Origin: Agapanthus africanus
Lineage: Eukaryota; Streptophyta; Magnoliopsida; Asparagales; Amaryllidaceae
Length of the DNA: 64,000 bases
Assembly (NCBI GenBank): GCA_030015575.1
Contig: JASDDO010000026.1
Coordinates: 26,800,079 to 26,864,078 of the forward strand
Reading direction: 5' to 3'
Positions 1 to 12,683 of this stretch are shown here, in pieces. The stretch's first letter is position 1. Each line of letters opens with the position of its first letter. A program made the translations under genes and the position numbers. The notes beneath the pieces were generated by a model, which was not told the DNA's origin, did not search any database, and saw nothing but the letters and a program-made list of their open reading frames with translations.

Positions 1-792
1 GTAAAGAAAGAAATCGTCAATTGTCTAGATAGTGGTATAATTTACCCTATATCTGATAGCCAATGGGTAAGTCCTATTCACGTGGTCCCTAAAAATTCTG
101 GCATCACGGTCATAACTAATGAGGCTAATGAGTTGATCCAAACACGCACCCAAACTGGGTGGCGCGTATGTATTGATTATAGGAAACTCAATGCCGCAAC
201 GAGGAAAGATCACTTCCCTCTACCTTTCATTGACCAGATGTTAGAACGATTACCTAGACATGAATACTATTGTTTCTTGGACGTATACTCTGGCTATAAC
301 CAGGTCCCCATCGCCGAAAGGGATCAAGATAAAACCACATTTACTTATCCTTTCGGCACTTTTTCTTATAGACGCATGCCCTTTGGGTTATGCAACGCTC
401 CCGCTACATTTCAGCGGTGTATGATGGGGATATTCTCAGACATGGTTGAGAATTTTCTGGAAATATTTATGGACGATTTCTCCATATTTGGGGACTCCTT
501 TGAGGACTGTCTTCGTAATCTTGACGCAGTTCTTACCCGCTGTAAGGATAAGAACTTAACTTTGAATTGGGAAAAATGTCATTTTATGGTCCAAGAAAGT
601 ATTGTCCTTGGACATATAATTTCACGAAAAGGCATTGAGGTAGACAGAGCTAAAATAGATGTCATCCATAACCTCCCTCGTCCCAAATGCGTTAAAGATA
701 TACGATCTTTACTTGATCATGCAGGATTTTATAGGAGATTTATTAAGGACTTTAGCAAAATTGCTAGACCCTTAACTCTTATCTTGGCCTAA
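1..792 (+). pseudogene. Athila-type Ty3/gypsy reverse transcriptase (5' truncated by window edge)
   Basis: The reading frame is open from base 1 and holds the RT core: the WVSPIHVVPK fingers motif, the WRVCIDYRKLN block, the FLDVYSGYNQ block, the MPFGLCNAPATFQ block, the active site FMDD (466-477), and the LGHIISRKGIEVD thumb region. It would copy element RNA into cDNA inside cytoplasmic particles. The family call rests on the close likeness of these blocks to Athila pol (family knowledge, not searched). The frame ends at a TAA (790-792) exactly where Athila normally runs on into RNase H, so this stop is a decay mutation and not a true end. Upstream gag and protease lie outside the window. 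Confidence 0.9.
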
Positions 793-1311
793 GACACAAC
801 ATTTCACTTCGATTCGGATTGTGAGGCTGCTTTTGAGTCGCTTAAAAGAACTCTCACGACAGCCCCCGTTCTATCATCTCCGAATTGGAACCACCCGTTC
901 GAGCTTATGTGTGATGCATCAGATTTTGCTATTGGTGCGGTCTTAGGGCAACACATTGATAAGATTCCACATGTAATTTACTATGCAAGTGGGACCTTGA
1001 ACGATGCATAAATTAATTACACAACTACTGAAAAAGAACTCTTGGCAGTTGTATTTGCATTAGAAAAATTCAGGCCCTACTTGATTGGCTCGCCAATTTT
1101 GGTTTACACTGATCACTCCGCCCTACGACACCTTTTATCGAGGAAGGATGCTAAGGCCAGGCTAATATGTTGGATCCTGTTGTTACAAGAATTTGATCTT
1201 GTCATCCGAGACAAGAGTGGATGTGAAAACGTAGTAGCTGACCATCTTTTACGCATCTTTTCTTCACCAACGTTGACCGTGACGATAAATGACTCATTTC
1301 CTGACAAATAA
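793..1311 (+). pseudogene. Athila RNase H domain, with in-frame stops
   Basis: It continues in the same frame as the RT. Visible blocks are FELMCDASDFAIGAVLGQ (first catalytic Asp in CDAS), TEKELLAVVFALEKFRPYL (catalytic Glu) and VYTDHSALRHLLSRKDAK (catalytic Asp), followed by the ENVVADHL tail. This is the Ty3-type RNase H that removes the RNA strand during reverse transcription. TAA codons at 1009-1011 and 1309-1311 interrupt it. All three acidic catalytic residues survive, so the stops look recent relative to the point mutations. Confidence 0.85.
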
Positions 1312-1783
1312 CTCTTGACCGTATCCTACGAACCTTGGTTCGTGGATATTGTGAATTATCTAGCAACGAGACTTATTCCTAGCAATTGGTCGAAACAAGA
1401 CAAACTTCGATTTCTATCCCAAGTAAAATTCTTTTACTGGGATAGACCTTATTTGTTTAAGTATTGTTTCGATCAAATCATTCGTAGGTGTGTGCCTAAC
1501 GATGAATTCAAGAGTGTGTTATCATTTTGTTATGATCAGGCATGCGGCGGTCACTTTGGTTCTCGAAAAACGGTGGAGAAAGTTCTGCAATGTGGTTTTT
1601 ATTGGCCAACACTATTTAAAGATGCAAATGATCATTGCAAAACTTGCCCGCGGTGTCAGTACTTGGGTCAGATTTCACGAAGAAATGAGATGCCGTTCCA
1701 ACCTATCTTGGTTGTGGAAATATTCAATGTTTGGGGTATTGATTTTATGGGCCCTTTTCCCAACTCTTTTGGGAATTTATAAT
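1312..1783 (+). pseudogene. Athila integrase, N-terminal part
   Basis: Same frame as RT and RNase H. The HHCC zinc-binding domain is visible (CGGHFGSRKT, then CKTCPRCQ), followed by the start of the catalytic core with its first Asp in VWGIDFMGPFP. The reading frame stops making sense at base 1783, where a sequence beginning TGTAACG starts. The missing core and C-terminus resume at 17565, so the gene was cut by insertion of the large-LTR element. Confidence 0.88.
1779..1783. repeat. Left target-site duplication (imperfect) of the large-LTR element
   Basis: The five bases ATAAT precede the LTR. The right flank is ATATA (17565-17569). The two differ at two positions, but Athila integrase sequence flanks both sides, so the insertion point itself is certain. 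Confidence 0.5.
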
Positions 1784-4700
1784 TGTAACGTTTTGAAAAT
1801 CGTTTAGGTGAATTTCGGAGAATCGGTAAAATAACGGGTGTTTTCCGTAAAAACCAAGATATAAATATCTTTTAATATAAAATTAAATATACCTATTCTA
1901 GCTATGAAATTGCTAGTATTTGATTTTTAATTGGCCACTTGTAAATTTCTAATTTTCTTAAAAATTTTCCGAAATTAATTAATTAAATATTATTTTAAGC
2001 CTTCACTAATACATTTAATTAGTGATAATTACAAATTGGAATGGGTTAATACAAGATTAGTGTATCATGACACATTAAACCAAATAAAAAAAATTTAACA
2101 TGTAGTTTTTGTAATGAAAAGAAGTTGTAACGATGGTTTTACAAAAATATAAAAGAAAAATAAAATAGGGAATGTTGTAATTTGCAATATGAAACTTGAG
2201 GGGTTTTATTGTCACAAAAATTTCCACACACCCCCACACAAACCCAATTTCCCCCTCGGCTGAAACTGCAGGAATCCCCTCCCCCTTTCATGCCTCACAC
2301 TTCTAGTTTAAAAAGAAAAGAGAATTAGAATGAAATGAGTGTTATAAAGGATGAAGTATGGGGTATTATTATATGATGTTTTGGGGCTTTTTCATGAGTT
2401 GACCCACACCCATACCTCACTCACCACTCCCTCTCCCTCACTGCCGAGCCTCCTGCTGTAGTTTCTTTTTTTTGCCCCCTTTTGTTCTACATCTCTTCTC
2501 ACTTCAAATCTCCAAATTCCATTAAAATCCACACAATTTCCCACTAATTTCAATTAAACCTTTATCCATTTTTCTATTTCCCAAACTAGCTTGGAATCTT
2601 GGTGCAAGGGAGTACTTTGGGATGGCAATGTTGCTAGCTAGATCTACAAATTGTGAGGTATATTCTTACTCCAAGTGTTACCTTGTTGATAATTGTTGTA
2701 ATCAAACTTAATTAGGTATCTAAATTGGTTTAATTTTCTAGTTGGAAATTGTAAAGAGAAGGGTTGAATTGGGAGTTAGGGTTTGGATTATTTGGTTATC
2801 GTTGTGTTGTGTAATTTAGAATCTTGAGAATTTTAAAACCCAACCTAGTTGTTAGTTTGCAAATTCACTTTAAAAATTGTTTAAATTGTATTTTGTTGCA
2901 AACTAGATTTTAGGATTAATGTAATTAAGTGAGATTAAAATCTAGTTAGGCTTTTTAGCACATGATTAAGGTTTCCATGAGTGGTTTAAATTTTAAAATA
3001 TGCAAATTGTAGTCTAGTTGTTAAATTATAAATTGTTACAATTAAATTGTCCAAATTGCTTAAATTGCAAACTAGGTTTTTAGAATTAATGAAAATTGAT
3101 GAGATTAAATTATGAAAATGGTTTGTATGACTTAATCAAGATATTTAGTGAGTATTGTAGCCGCTAGAATTGTTAAAACAACTAGATTTGAACTAAATTG
3201 GTAATTATTGCTTACTAGAGTTTCGGAAAAATAGCCGTTAAAGCGAATTTGAAGTTTGATGATTTAAACCCTATTTCATATATATGTTTAGTGTGTTGTG
3301 AAACCACGAATTGTACGTTTGGGTTTTTCTCGATCAATCGGCGTTTGTACGCCGATGTCGAGGGTTATTTGGTTCTTTTGCATGAGCGGACCATAGGTTT
3401 TGACCTATGTGAGATTCGTGTTTTGTTTTGGTCATGAGTCGGATTTTAATGCGATACGATGTGTTATGATACGTAGGTACCCTCATGAGGACCTCGAGAC
3501 AACAAGCAAGCACGTGACGACATCGGCATTGACAAGAGAAGATCAAGGTGAGTAGATATATATATCTACAAGGGAAGTCGGGTGGATGGCGTATAGCACC
3601 CCCGCATTTTCGTAAAATATGATGTGATGTGATATAGTTATACATATTTATGTTATGGCGAGATATGAACCTTAGCAAGATAAGCTTTAGGAAATCATGG
3701 GTTAGTGTTAGCGAGATTTGAGGAAAGTGGTTTAGTTAGTTTCTTAGTCGCGAACCCTAGAGTAAGGTTGACACACATATACACATGTATACACGGGATA
3801 TGGTTTTGGGTGTATACGTCATATGTATATATATATATGTATAGGTGGATGTGTTGGTGCTTATATATATATACATACACGTATACACGGATGTTGAGGA
3901 TAGTATATGGTACTTGGAGATGAGTCGATGTGATTGGGCATGATGCCGTGAGATCAGTGATGTGATTTGGTTCGTACTATGAGATACGACAGGAGATTAT
4001 AGCGGATGTTTAGGCGATGTGTTTTAGACTCACGCACATATATTTGTTGATGGTATCAGTTTGTACTAGACTTAGATCTGTACTCCAGTTCATGACATAT
4101 GATGATAAGGATACCAGATGAGTAATGAGATAAATATGATATTTGACCCGTACACAGATTTGGGATGCCGTACGATAGATTTACCGTACGAGATATAGTT
4201 ATGATGTTGGATCCGCACTCTTGACTCAAGGATGTCATATATATATATATATATATATTGTATCGTATGTGATACTATTGAAGCGAGATCACCGACTACT
4301 AGGTATATATATAGATCGACTCAGACTTAGATGGATTTCCTTACCCTTTTGACTGGGCTCGAGTCATACTAGTTTTCAAAAGTGGAGAATCGTGAGTATT
4401 TTAAATACCAAACTGTATGACTCGTATATTGGTTAGGTATATTTTTCGGTGTTGCTGTTACTACATCACTTTCTGTATATTCATGATGTTTCATCGCATT
4501 GCATGCTCGTACATATGTTATCTGTATTTATTATGAAACCCTGCTGTCAGGACACCAGCACCATTACCGATGATGCGTATGTTCCACGTACACTTGCTTG
4601 CCGGCTCACACACATCATCATCGGAAATTGCCATGTCACGTACATCTTAGAGAATACTATTCATTGACATAGCTTGCTAGTTGATAGTTGCAATATGTTA

Positions 4701-6251
4701 TAGCTTTCATATGCTAGTTTAACTATTGCATTCATTGCATGATATCAGATGCATTCATGTATTCATTGGTTATGCAGCATTATGGAGATTTGTGTTGGTT
4801 TTCACTGTTTATTGACATGGTGATTTGATGATTTCGGATCCTTCTTGAGATTTTCTGGATTTGGAAATCGCATGTGAAAGTTTTATAAACTGATGAGTTA
4901 TTTTAAAGGGAAAAATGCGGTTTTCCTTAATATGACGAGTCTTGTCCACCATGATGTTTTCTCGGTTCTGAGATGGTTTTCGAGACCCGATTCGAGGAGT
5001 TGGATGAACCGTCTACGGGTACATGGTGGACCCGGTATGGTACCCTGGGACAAGAAGCTCGAGTTGTAGACGATGAGCCCGGCAGGGGCAGACGGCCTAC
5101 CGGTGATTGTTTGGCGTGGCAGATATCCGGAGGATACCGTTCGTAGTCGTGTGATTGATGATATGGGCCGATCCGGACTGACGGGGCCTGAGTATTGAGA
5201 TATTGAGATTTGAGACACTGAGATATTGAGATTTGATGATATAGGCCAGTCCGGATAGCCGGAGCCTGAGATATTGAGATATTGAGATTTATGTTTTGTG
5301 TCGATACTTGACACTGATTTCTCTATTGATTTCATTGATGATACTCGATTTATATACATACAGAAATCTTATTAAATAAAGAAAACAGTTATCTCATTCA
5401 TGATGTTTTCTGTTTCCATTAGTAATGCATTCATACATCATATATCTGATATGTTGCTATCTAAGGCACTGACACGAGCACGTGGTATTGCACTTATGTG
5501 TAGATGGATCATGATATTTATTTAAGAATATTACTTGATATGTCCTAGGATAGCGTCATACATGCGATTTCTGCTCTGTGATATTTTCTACTCATGAGTT
5601 GGCAACTCACCCCCGTTGTGCCACAGTTTCTTGCAGGTTTTGCTGTACAGGTTCTTGACGGCTTTGCTGGCTCACTGCTTTCATTTCGAGTGATTGCTTT
5701 GGTAGGTGGGTTCACTTGCATCGTGACCACCATTGTACATTTATTATTTCCGTTGTATCTAGTAAACACTATCAACCGGACTTGTATATTTGATAGAACT
5801 AGAAGACCATTGTTTATTTTTCGACCTTAGAGTCGCGCTTGTATTATTATGGTTTTCTGGTGGATTTGGGCTTTCTTTTGAGTTTTGATCCTCGCCCTTC
5901 GGCGTTGTATATTATATTGCTTGCGTGGTTTGTCCGCCCTTTTGGCGAAGAGCTAGCTCCCGTTTGGGGATGCCTTATTCATTATTTATGCTTTATCAGG
6001 TTTTGTACCCGTTTGGGGTCAGTATTTACAAAGGAAACTCTGTCGAAATTTTCAGAAAAGGCTTGAGATTTTAAAAATGCATACTTCGGCTTATCTTGTT
6101 AAACTTCTTGCTTTAAAATTGGTTTTTTTTCTTCACTCTACTGCTTTAATTGGTTTTGATTTCTGGGTTTTGGCTTACTTAGATTACGTACGCCTCGAGA
6201 CGTTTCATAATTTAAGTGCCGGTCATGTTCCGTATTTTTCGGGTTATGATA
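1784..6251 (+). repeat. 5' LTR of the large-LTR element (4468 bp)
   Basis: It aligns along its whole length with 13043-17564. A TATA-like TATAAAGG lies at 2343-2350. The long AT-rich remainder contains short (TA)n tracts (3825-3837, 4236-4258) and repeated 'GATATTGAGATTTGA' units near 5200-5290. Its right end reads TATGATA where the 3' LTR has CGTGACA. The three differences are all C-to-T or G-to-A. Open frames inside are chance shadows. Confidence 0.88.
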
Positions 6252-6255
6252 AAGT

Positions 6256-6266
6256 TGGTATCAGAG
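6256..6266 (+). promoter_or_regulatory. Primer binding site, tRNA-iMet type
   Basis: TGGTATCAGAG, four bases after the 5' LTR, matches the standard plant PBS complementary to the 3' end of initiator tRNA-Met (TGGTATCAGAGC). It marks where minus-strand DNA synthesis would start. Confidence 0.88.
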
Positions 6267-9200
6267 AATTAGGTTTTACCTTCTGAGTGTAGGATGACCC
6301 TTGGTTGATGGAGTAGGTGACTCAAGTAGAGTGACCTACCGTGTGTATATTCCGCGGTATACTTGCGATACGATACTTCGCTTAAGAAGCCTTAGGATGT
6401 ACATTTCTTTGCACAGTATTATATTTGTTCCTATGATCTATCCTCATCGGTACCAATTTACGGGTTTGTTATCACGGTTGTACGGGCATGGAGAGCTACG
6501 ACTAGAGTTGCGGTCAGCACGAGCTCGTCACGGACGAGGACTGACCAGGGCGTGATTCCAGGGACATACGATTGCATAGGGGCGTCATTTTATTGTGGTT
6601 TCACGCCATTAACGTTGATGGATCGCTGTTACGAGATTTCTCGGACATGCAGATCAGCACCAGAGGATTGGGCCACTGATAGAGGCCAGTCAGATTGTGA
6701 TGACCGTCAAAGCATAGATTATTTTGATGATTGAGGCACTGTTCATGGTGCGGAAGATTGAACCAGTGACTTCGGCAAATGAAAAGATTTCGCCCCAGAT
6801 GTTTGAAGTTAATGCCGCACGAGTTATATTTCGAGATATGATAGAAGATCGCTAGTTACCAGAGATGAAAGACTAGGACATGTGATTCATTGCCTACCCA
6901 GATGCGAGATCATCAGATTGATTGATTCCAGCTAGAGACGACTTCACGCTGATACGTTGAGAGTCGATATAGACGATCGAATGTCAGGAACCCATTTTCC
7001 AAGTTTAAAGTATTCGGAAAATAATGCAAGTAATTCTACGGACCCTCTAGAAGAATGAAACCCTAACTCGAAATAATGACCATGGAACGCCGGTGAACCT
7101 TAGGGTTTGCGGCAGTTCAACGGTGCCATTAGCGAGGCTTGGGTTTGACCTTCTACGGTTGGTCCATAGGTGCTGTGGCATATATTCGATACTATTAAAC
7201 TGTACCCAAGATATTGATCTCTTGGGGGATTATGGAATCTTGACGAATCGATCGAAAAGTTCGACATCATTCAGATATCATGTGATGGGATACATTGCTT
7301 GGGAGACTCCAGATACGAGTATAGCCGTTGGAGCGCAGTCCATGCAGCCACAAGGAGACGAGTCCGAATCAGTCGACATTAGAGAAAAGTGGAGTAAGAG
7401 ATTCATACGAGATCGTGATGAAAGGACGTTCCACTCCGCTGACATCACAGATGTGATACGCATGCAGAGGCGTTGTAAATGGATATATCTTCCAGGAGAA
7501 GTCGTGCTGAGTATGCAGCTGTTTTGGAATAAGAAAGAGATATAGTAAAATAATATAGCCTCCGTACAGTTCGGCATAGGCGAGATCGGAAGAGACCCTA
7601 AGCAGGTTCTTTTCAGGACACTGCTGCAATGAGATTTGCACCGAAGATCAAATATGTGACGTATATTCAGAGGACCAGAGGAGTACTAGAGCGGATTGTT
7701 TCCGTTAGTACACCGAACCGGGCCGACGAGCCAATGGATTGCAATATTGATAATCCACAGAGAAATGAAAACCCAGAGATAAAAGACGCCAGACCGTGAG
7801 CAGGAGGCAGCGGATGTTCTTGCTCTGCCAGTCTTGGGCGCACCGACACTTTTCGATATTGTAGGAGGCGTACCTCAATGTCTTTCGTTGCGATTTGCGT
7901 TGTGATCTGAATATCACTCTTATATCACTTGAATTTGAGTTTTGATGATTGGGCTTTATGGTATTGTTTTTGTGCAACATCGCTGCACCTACTGGGTATT
8001 TACATTTTTGTGCATAGTTATTGCACTTGAGATATGTTTTCGTACACCGTTATGTTGATTTATGATTTGTGCGTATTTATTGCACTTGATATCGGTTTAT
8101 GCCTTGGCTGCACATATTTATGATTTCGTGGATTTCGTACGGTTGATTTGATTTTTGTGCATATGGTATGCACTCGATTTGGTTTATGCACTCGGTATAG
8201 CTTACATGTGCCTGCAATGCATTGATACGTGTTTTGTGCACGCAGTTGCACGCGTTTATGATTTTATACACCTTGGCACACTCGGTGTTGCTTTTTATAC
8301 GCATTTGAGTTATTAATGCATTTTCATGCACTTGTTGTACCCGATTGTATTTTGTGCAGTTGTTGCACTAGCTTTTTACGCTGTGCATTGTTGCACCATA
8401 TTGTATTTCGTGCACTGGATGCACTGTATTTGGTATTTCGTGCACTGGATCACTGTATTTGATATTTCGTGCACTGGATACACCGGATTCGTATTTCGAG
8501 CATTTGTTGCACCAGCTAGGTATTTTGTGCATTGGTTGCATCGGACATATACTCTGTACCTTGGTTGCACCCGATATATGTCTTGAGCATTTGTGTTACC
8601 AGATTTGTGTTTTGTGCGCGTCTGCACTTGATATTCGTTTTCATGCATGTTACTGCACTAGATACTTTTCACATACTGACGTGCTTGGATTGGATTTTGC
8701 GCATGTTCGGCGCTTGATATTGGATTTCGTGATTTCGTGCATATTGGATGCACATGATTTAGATTTTATTCATGCATGATGGATGCACCTGATTTGGATT
8801 TTCGCGCATGTTGGGCGCATGATATGAGATATGATTTTGGAGCAAACCAGATGCACTAAATCGGGATTCTTTGTGCATATCAGATGCACCTGATATTGTT
8901 GTCCTGCACACCCGTTGCACTGAACAGATGCTTTCGTGTACACCCGTTGCACTTAGATATTGGTTCTGTGCACATGTATGGCACATTCATGGATTTTGAT
9001 TTCCGTGCGCACCAGACGCACGTATCATTCATATGCACATTTCGGGATTGATTCTTATGGAGCAGTATGTTTTTATGATATTTACTATTTGTTTTCATAC
9101 TGAGCAGGACTAGTCAGAGGACAGTACCTGGATATGTTTTGCATGCATTGATAGTTTCGAAGGGATTTCCAAAGAGAAGCTATAGTCTCAGTATTTACCT

Positions 9201-9284
9201 ACGTATCTGAGATGACACGAAACATTTTATAAAGGAAACCCTTCTAAATCGTTTTCAAAACGGCGAGACGTGCATATGAAACAA
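6267..9284 (+). other. Non-coding internal domain of the large-LTR element
   Basis: About 3 kb with no long frame and no recognised domain. The longest + frame (7093-7545, 150 codons) shows no retroelement motif. It may be degraded gag, but nothing supports that. The last kilobase is a degenerate minisatellite, listed separately. An (AT)n tract follows. Confidence 0.6.
7965..9060 (+). repeat. Degenerate TGCA-rich minisatellite
   Basis: About 1.1 kb built of loose units of roughly 30-45 bp, most containing a pair such as TTTGTGCA ... TTGCACTTGATAT or TTTCGTGCACTGGATGCACTG. The cleanest stretch is 8400-8480, where the CGTGCACTGGAT unit recurs three times. The TGCA cores make each unit partly self-complementary. 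Frames in this stretch on either strand follow the repeat and are not genes. Confidence 0.75.
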
Positions 9285-9285
9285 A

Positions 9286-9354
<69 letters not shown>
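9285..9354. repeat. (TA)n microsatellite, left half
   Basis: About 70 bp of pure TA. The same dinucleotide run continues after the solo LTR at 12639-12680, so one tract was split by insertion. Confidence 0.95.
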
Positions 9355-9361
<7 letters not shown>

Positions 9362-10029
9362 CCCGAGTTCATTTATACCAATTTCAGTTCTTGTATTTCT
9401 TTATTCGTGATACTCTTGCTTTAACGTATTATGGATGCGAATGGTATTTTACACTTTACATTGCATTCGACCCGACCCGCTTGCTTGAACCTGTTTGATT
9501 CTTATTTATAGATTACCGTGACTTGTTGCATGGACACGTGCATCTCATGATTAGTACATACTGGTATTTTATCTAGTATTGCATCTTTTATCATATAACA
9601 TTTTAGGTCACAGAAAATAATTTAAAATCGCATTTCATAACCTGCATGTTACCCCTAACCCCGTGGTAGCATCCGCACATTTTGTTCTCGTCCCGTTCAG
9701 TGAAACGGACGTGTTTGGATGGCTACGCGCACGTACGTGCATCCGTTCTTAGGGGTATGCATTTTCTTTAACTGGGCATTCATTTTGAAATTTGGAAGTC
9801 GCATATATTTTTCATATTTTAAATCTGAATTTTTAGACCCGACTCGGGCGTGTTTTGGAGTAAGTTTGTATTTGCCAAAATCTCAAAACGGACTAATATT
9901 ATATTTTTTTATATATTTATAAACTATTAATATATTTTAACTAAAATATATTATTTTATCCTTATATATACTAACTGACAGAATTTTTTTATATATATAT
10001 TATTTATTTTTAATTAAACTAATCACAAC

Positions 10030-10470
10030 TCTCTCCCTCTTTCTCGCTGATTATATATATATTTATATTTTTTTAATATATTTATATTTTTCTAACATAA
10101 TCCTAAAATCTTAACAGTCCAGCTATCTTTCTCTCTCCCTTTCTTTTTCTTTCTCTTTCTCTCTCCTTTCGTTACCTCTCTCTCTCCTCCCCTCTTCCTT
10201 TCTCTCTCCCCGAATACAAACAACTTTCTCTCTCCTTACTATTCACGCGTCTCTCTCTCTCCCCTCTCGATCTCTTCTCTCTCTCCTCTATCTCTCATAT
10301 ATTAACTCTCTCTCTCTCTATTTATTTATTCCTTCTTCTTTCTTTTTAAACCCACGAACCCTAACCCGCCTGCTTCCGCAGCCGTCGCACCCACGCCTCG
10401 TCTCACCGCCGGCGACCACGTCGTAGTCGCCCTATCTCCTCGACCTCACTTTCTCTCTCCCCGCTCATCT
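10030..10470 (+). repeat. CT-rich (polypyrimidine) tract in solo LTR
   Basis: Dominated by CTCTCTCC and TTTCTCTC units. The minus-strand relative LTR-B shows the complementary GA-rich tract at about 32640-32990. A position conserved in two copies suggests an LTR feature (promoter-proximal or leader), not random expansion. Confidence 0.75.
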
Positions 10471-11920
10471 CTTTATCTCCCCTGCAACCTTTCCCGACGA
10501 GAACCCCACGACCCAAGAGCCCGTGACCCATCCTCGCTGCACCCTCCTCGCCGGCGACCACGTCGTCGTCGCCTCACCCCTCGCGGCCACCCTCTCCTCA
10601 CCTCTTCCCTTCTCTCTCCCGAGCCCCTGCAAACACCCCGATAGCTCCTCAAGAACCTGCACACCCGAAGCCTTAACCCTAGCCTTTGCCGGACCCTCGC
10701 CGTTGATGGCTCATCGTCATCGACGACTCCCTTGCCACCTCCTCTGTCCCCGAACACCAACCCCAGAGCACCAGCCCCTTCCTCTCTTCTCCTTCTTCTT
10801 CTCCTACAACTTCTTCTTCTCCTACAACTTCTTTTTCTCTTTCTACATTCTCGGTTTTCGACCGTCGCCGGAGCCGTGCTCGCCGCCGCTGATCCGGGCG
10901 ACTCTGTGGACGTCCCCTACTTGCGTGGTTAACTTCTTGATGTGTCTGGACCTTCCCGTGTGCACGTGTGGATGTTGCAACATTTGCCGACATTAGACGC
11001 TGTGTGCGCATCCCGTATCGTAATCCGACCAAGGCAAGTAAAACTTGCTACATGCTATTTTATATTATTTCATATTCATATAAATACATATTAATCATGA
11101 AGTTTGAATCTAGTGCCCTATATTACAATTTAACATTCGATGTCCATTTTATCATTTTAGATTCATAACTTGGAACATACCGTGTTGCATTTTGAGTTAT
11201 TATACATAGTACCCACATCCGTGTTTAAATCACTTAATAATTATTTACATAGCCCATAATACCCTTTTAAATAGTTAATAATTGTTCAAACACCTGTTTG
11301 CATCCATATCGTTTAGTATACATAATATTGCATCCATAGATCACTTGAATATATAGTATTACAATATTAACATTCCACATTTGATACATTGAAGTTTAAT
11401 TAGTATTGGAACTTTAACTTTAACCCTAATCATAACTGTGCATCTATATGCCTTAATCTGTACCTGATTGCATATCCCATTACAATGTTCCATTTTATTG
11501 TTCTATTAGTACCCCATGCTTGTTTTGTTTACCATGCTTATGTTAGTTGATTATGAGCACCCACTTGACATTTTGTGCACCCCTGACATGACTTGTTACA
11601 CCTACTACTTGACACGACATGGTACCGTGCAACTCTTGACATGATATGATACCTATGTACTACCTAACTCGACCTGATATACCATGGCTTTACCTGTTAC
11701 CTGATCTTGTGTCTAATGCCAACAAACCTGACCTGTTGTCCTTACGGACAGTTCCTGTTGTCTATCCAGACAAACCTGTACCTGCCTGATCCTGTGTTGG
11801 CATTAGCTCCAGATTATTTAATACCTGACTCGAATACATATAACCTGGGGTATGGGGAAATCAATGATGAAACCTGACTTGTAACTCGACAGTTCGCTAC
11901 CTTTACTGATCATTTTTAGA

Positions 11921-12033
11921 GGCTAGGCCAGCCTTGGGATGATGCTGCTGACATCATCCATCGTTACCCACTATCTTTTAGAGGCTAGGCCAGCCTTGGG
12001 ATGATGCTGTGGACATCATTCATCGTTACCCTT
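11921..12033 (+). repeat. Tandem duplication, about 70 bp x 2
   Basis: The motif TTTTAGAGGCTAGGCCAGCC begins at 11925 and again about 61-62 bp later, each copy followed by GGGATGATGCTG and a GACATCAT segment. Confidence 0.8.
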
Positions 12034-12635
12034 TTCCTTTTAGTGCCAGCGGCATGTCTCGGTTTCAGCCCGAGAATCTTTACCGTGATCCCGGGCACGC
12101 ACGGGATACTATTGAGTTATATCGATGATTCATCAAATTGATTTCAAAGATTGAGAGTAGTTAACCCAATAGACCAGTTTAGATTACTCACTACACATTA
12201 CCCACCGTCCTTACTTATATCACTGTTATGACTGCGTTATTATTTAAACTCATACCTGCATGTATTGCTACCCCTGTTTATAGTATTGCTTGATATTATG
12301 ACGCAGTGACGTCTGGGTTTTGCATGGCCCAGATCCTCTACCTTTGTTGCAGACCGATCAGGAGTACTGCCGCTGCTATACCGAGCGGTGAGGACCCTGT
12401 TGGTATCCAGTCTTACTTTCCAGGTGTTTATTTGATCTTTTGCTTCCGCATATTATATTATTTCTTGACTCATTTATTCTGGCACATGGACATGTACTAG
12501 ATAGTTTAGTTTACTTTCCTGTTCTTGATATCTCTACAGCCGTAATGTGACTGTGGAGCGATTTTTTCTATCCACAGGTAGCATGGTTGGCTATGTCACG
12601 TTCCCATCTTAGCGTACTCTGGGAAGCGGGGCGTG

Positions 12636-12638
<3 letters not shown>

Positions 12639-12680
<42 letters not shown>
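12639..12680. repeat. (AT)n microsatellite, right half
   Basis: Continuation of the tract at 9285-9354 on the far side of the solo LTR. Confidence 0.9.

Positions 12681-12683
<3 letters not shown>

Larger units (their letters stand above)
9355..12638 (+). mobile_element. Solo LTR (plus strand), family of LTR-A/LTR-B
   Basis: It starts TAAAACACCC (a decayed TGTAACACCC) and ends GGGGCGTGACA. The reverse complement of 30607-33591 matches it in its outer thirds (for example 9600-9730 against 33210-33330 and 12540-12638 against 30607-30710). Nothing like a PBS, internal domain or second LTR is beside it, so it is a solo LTR left by LTR-LTR recombination. It has a 440 bp pyrimidine tract (10030-10470), a proline/serine-coding-like stretch (10370-11000) and a 70 bp tandem duplication (11921-12030). 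Target: an (AT)n microsatellite. Confidence 0.8.

Noticed and set aside
8326-8779. Overlapping Cys/His-rich frames on both strands of the TGCA minisatellite
   Set aside because: Frames of similar length in several phases and on both strands, set by the repeat; the Cys/His content comes from TGCA words.
10523-10996. Possible host gene (157 codons, Pro/Ser then Phe-rich)
   Set aside because: Inside a solo LTR with clear ends; low-complexity translation of CT-rich DNA.
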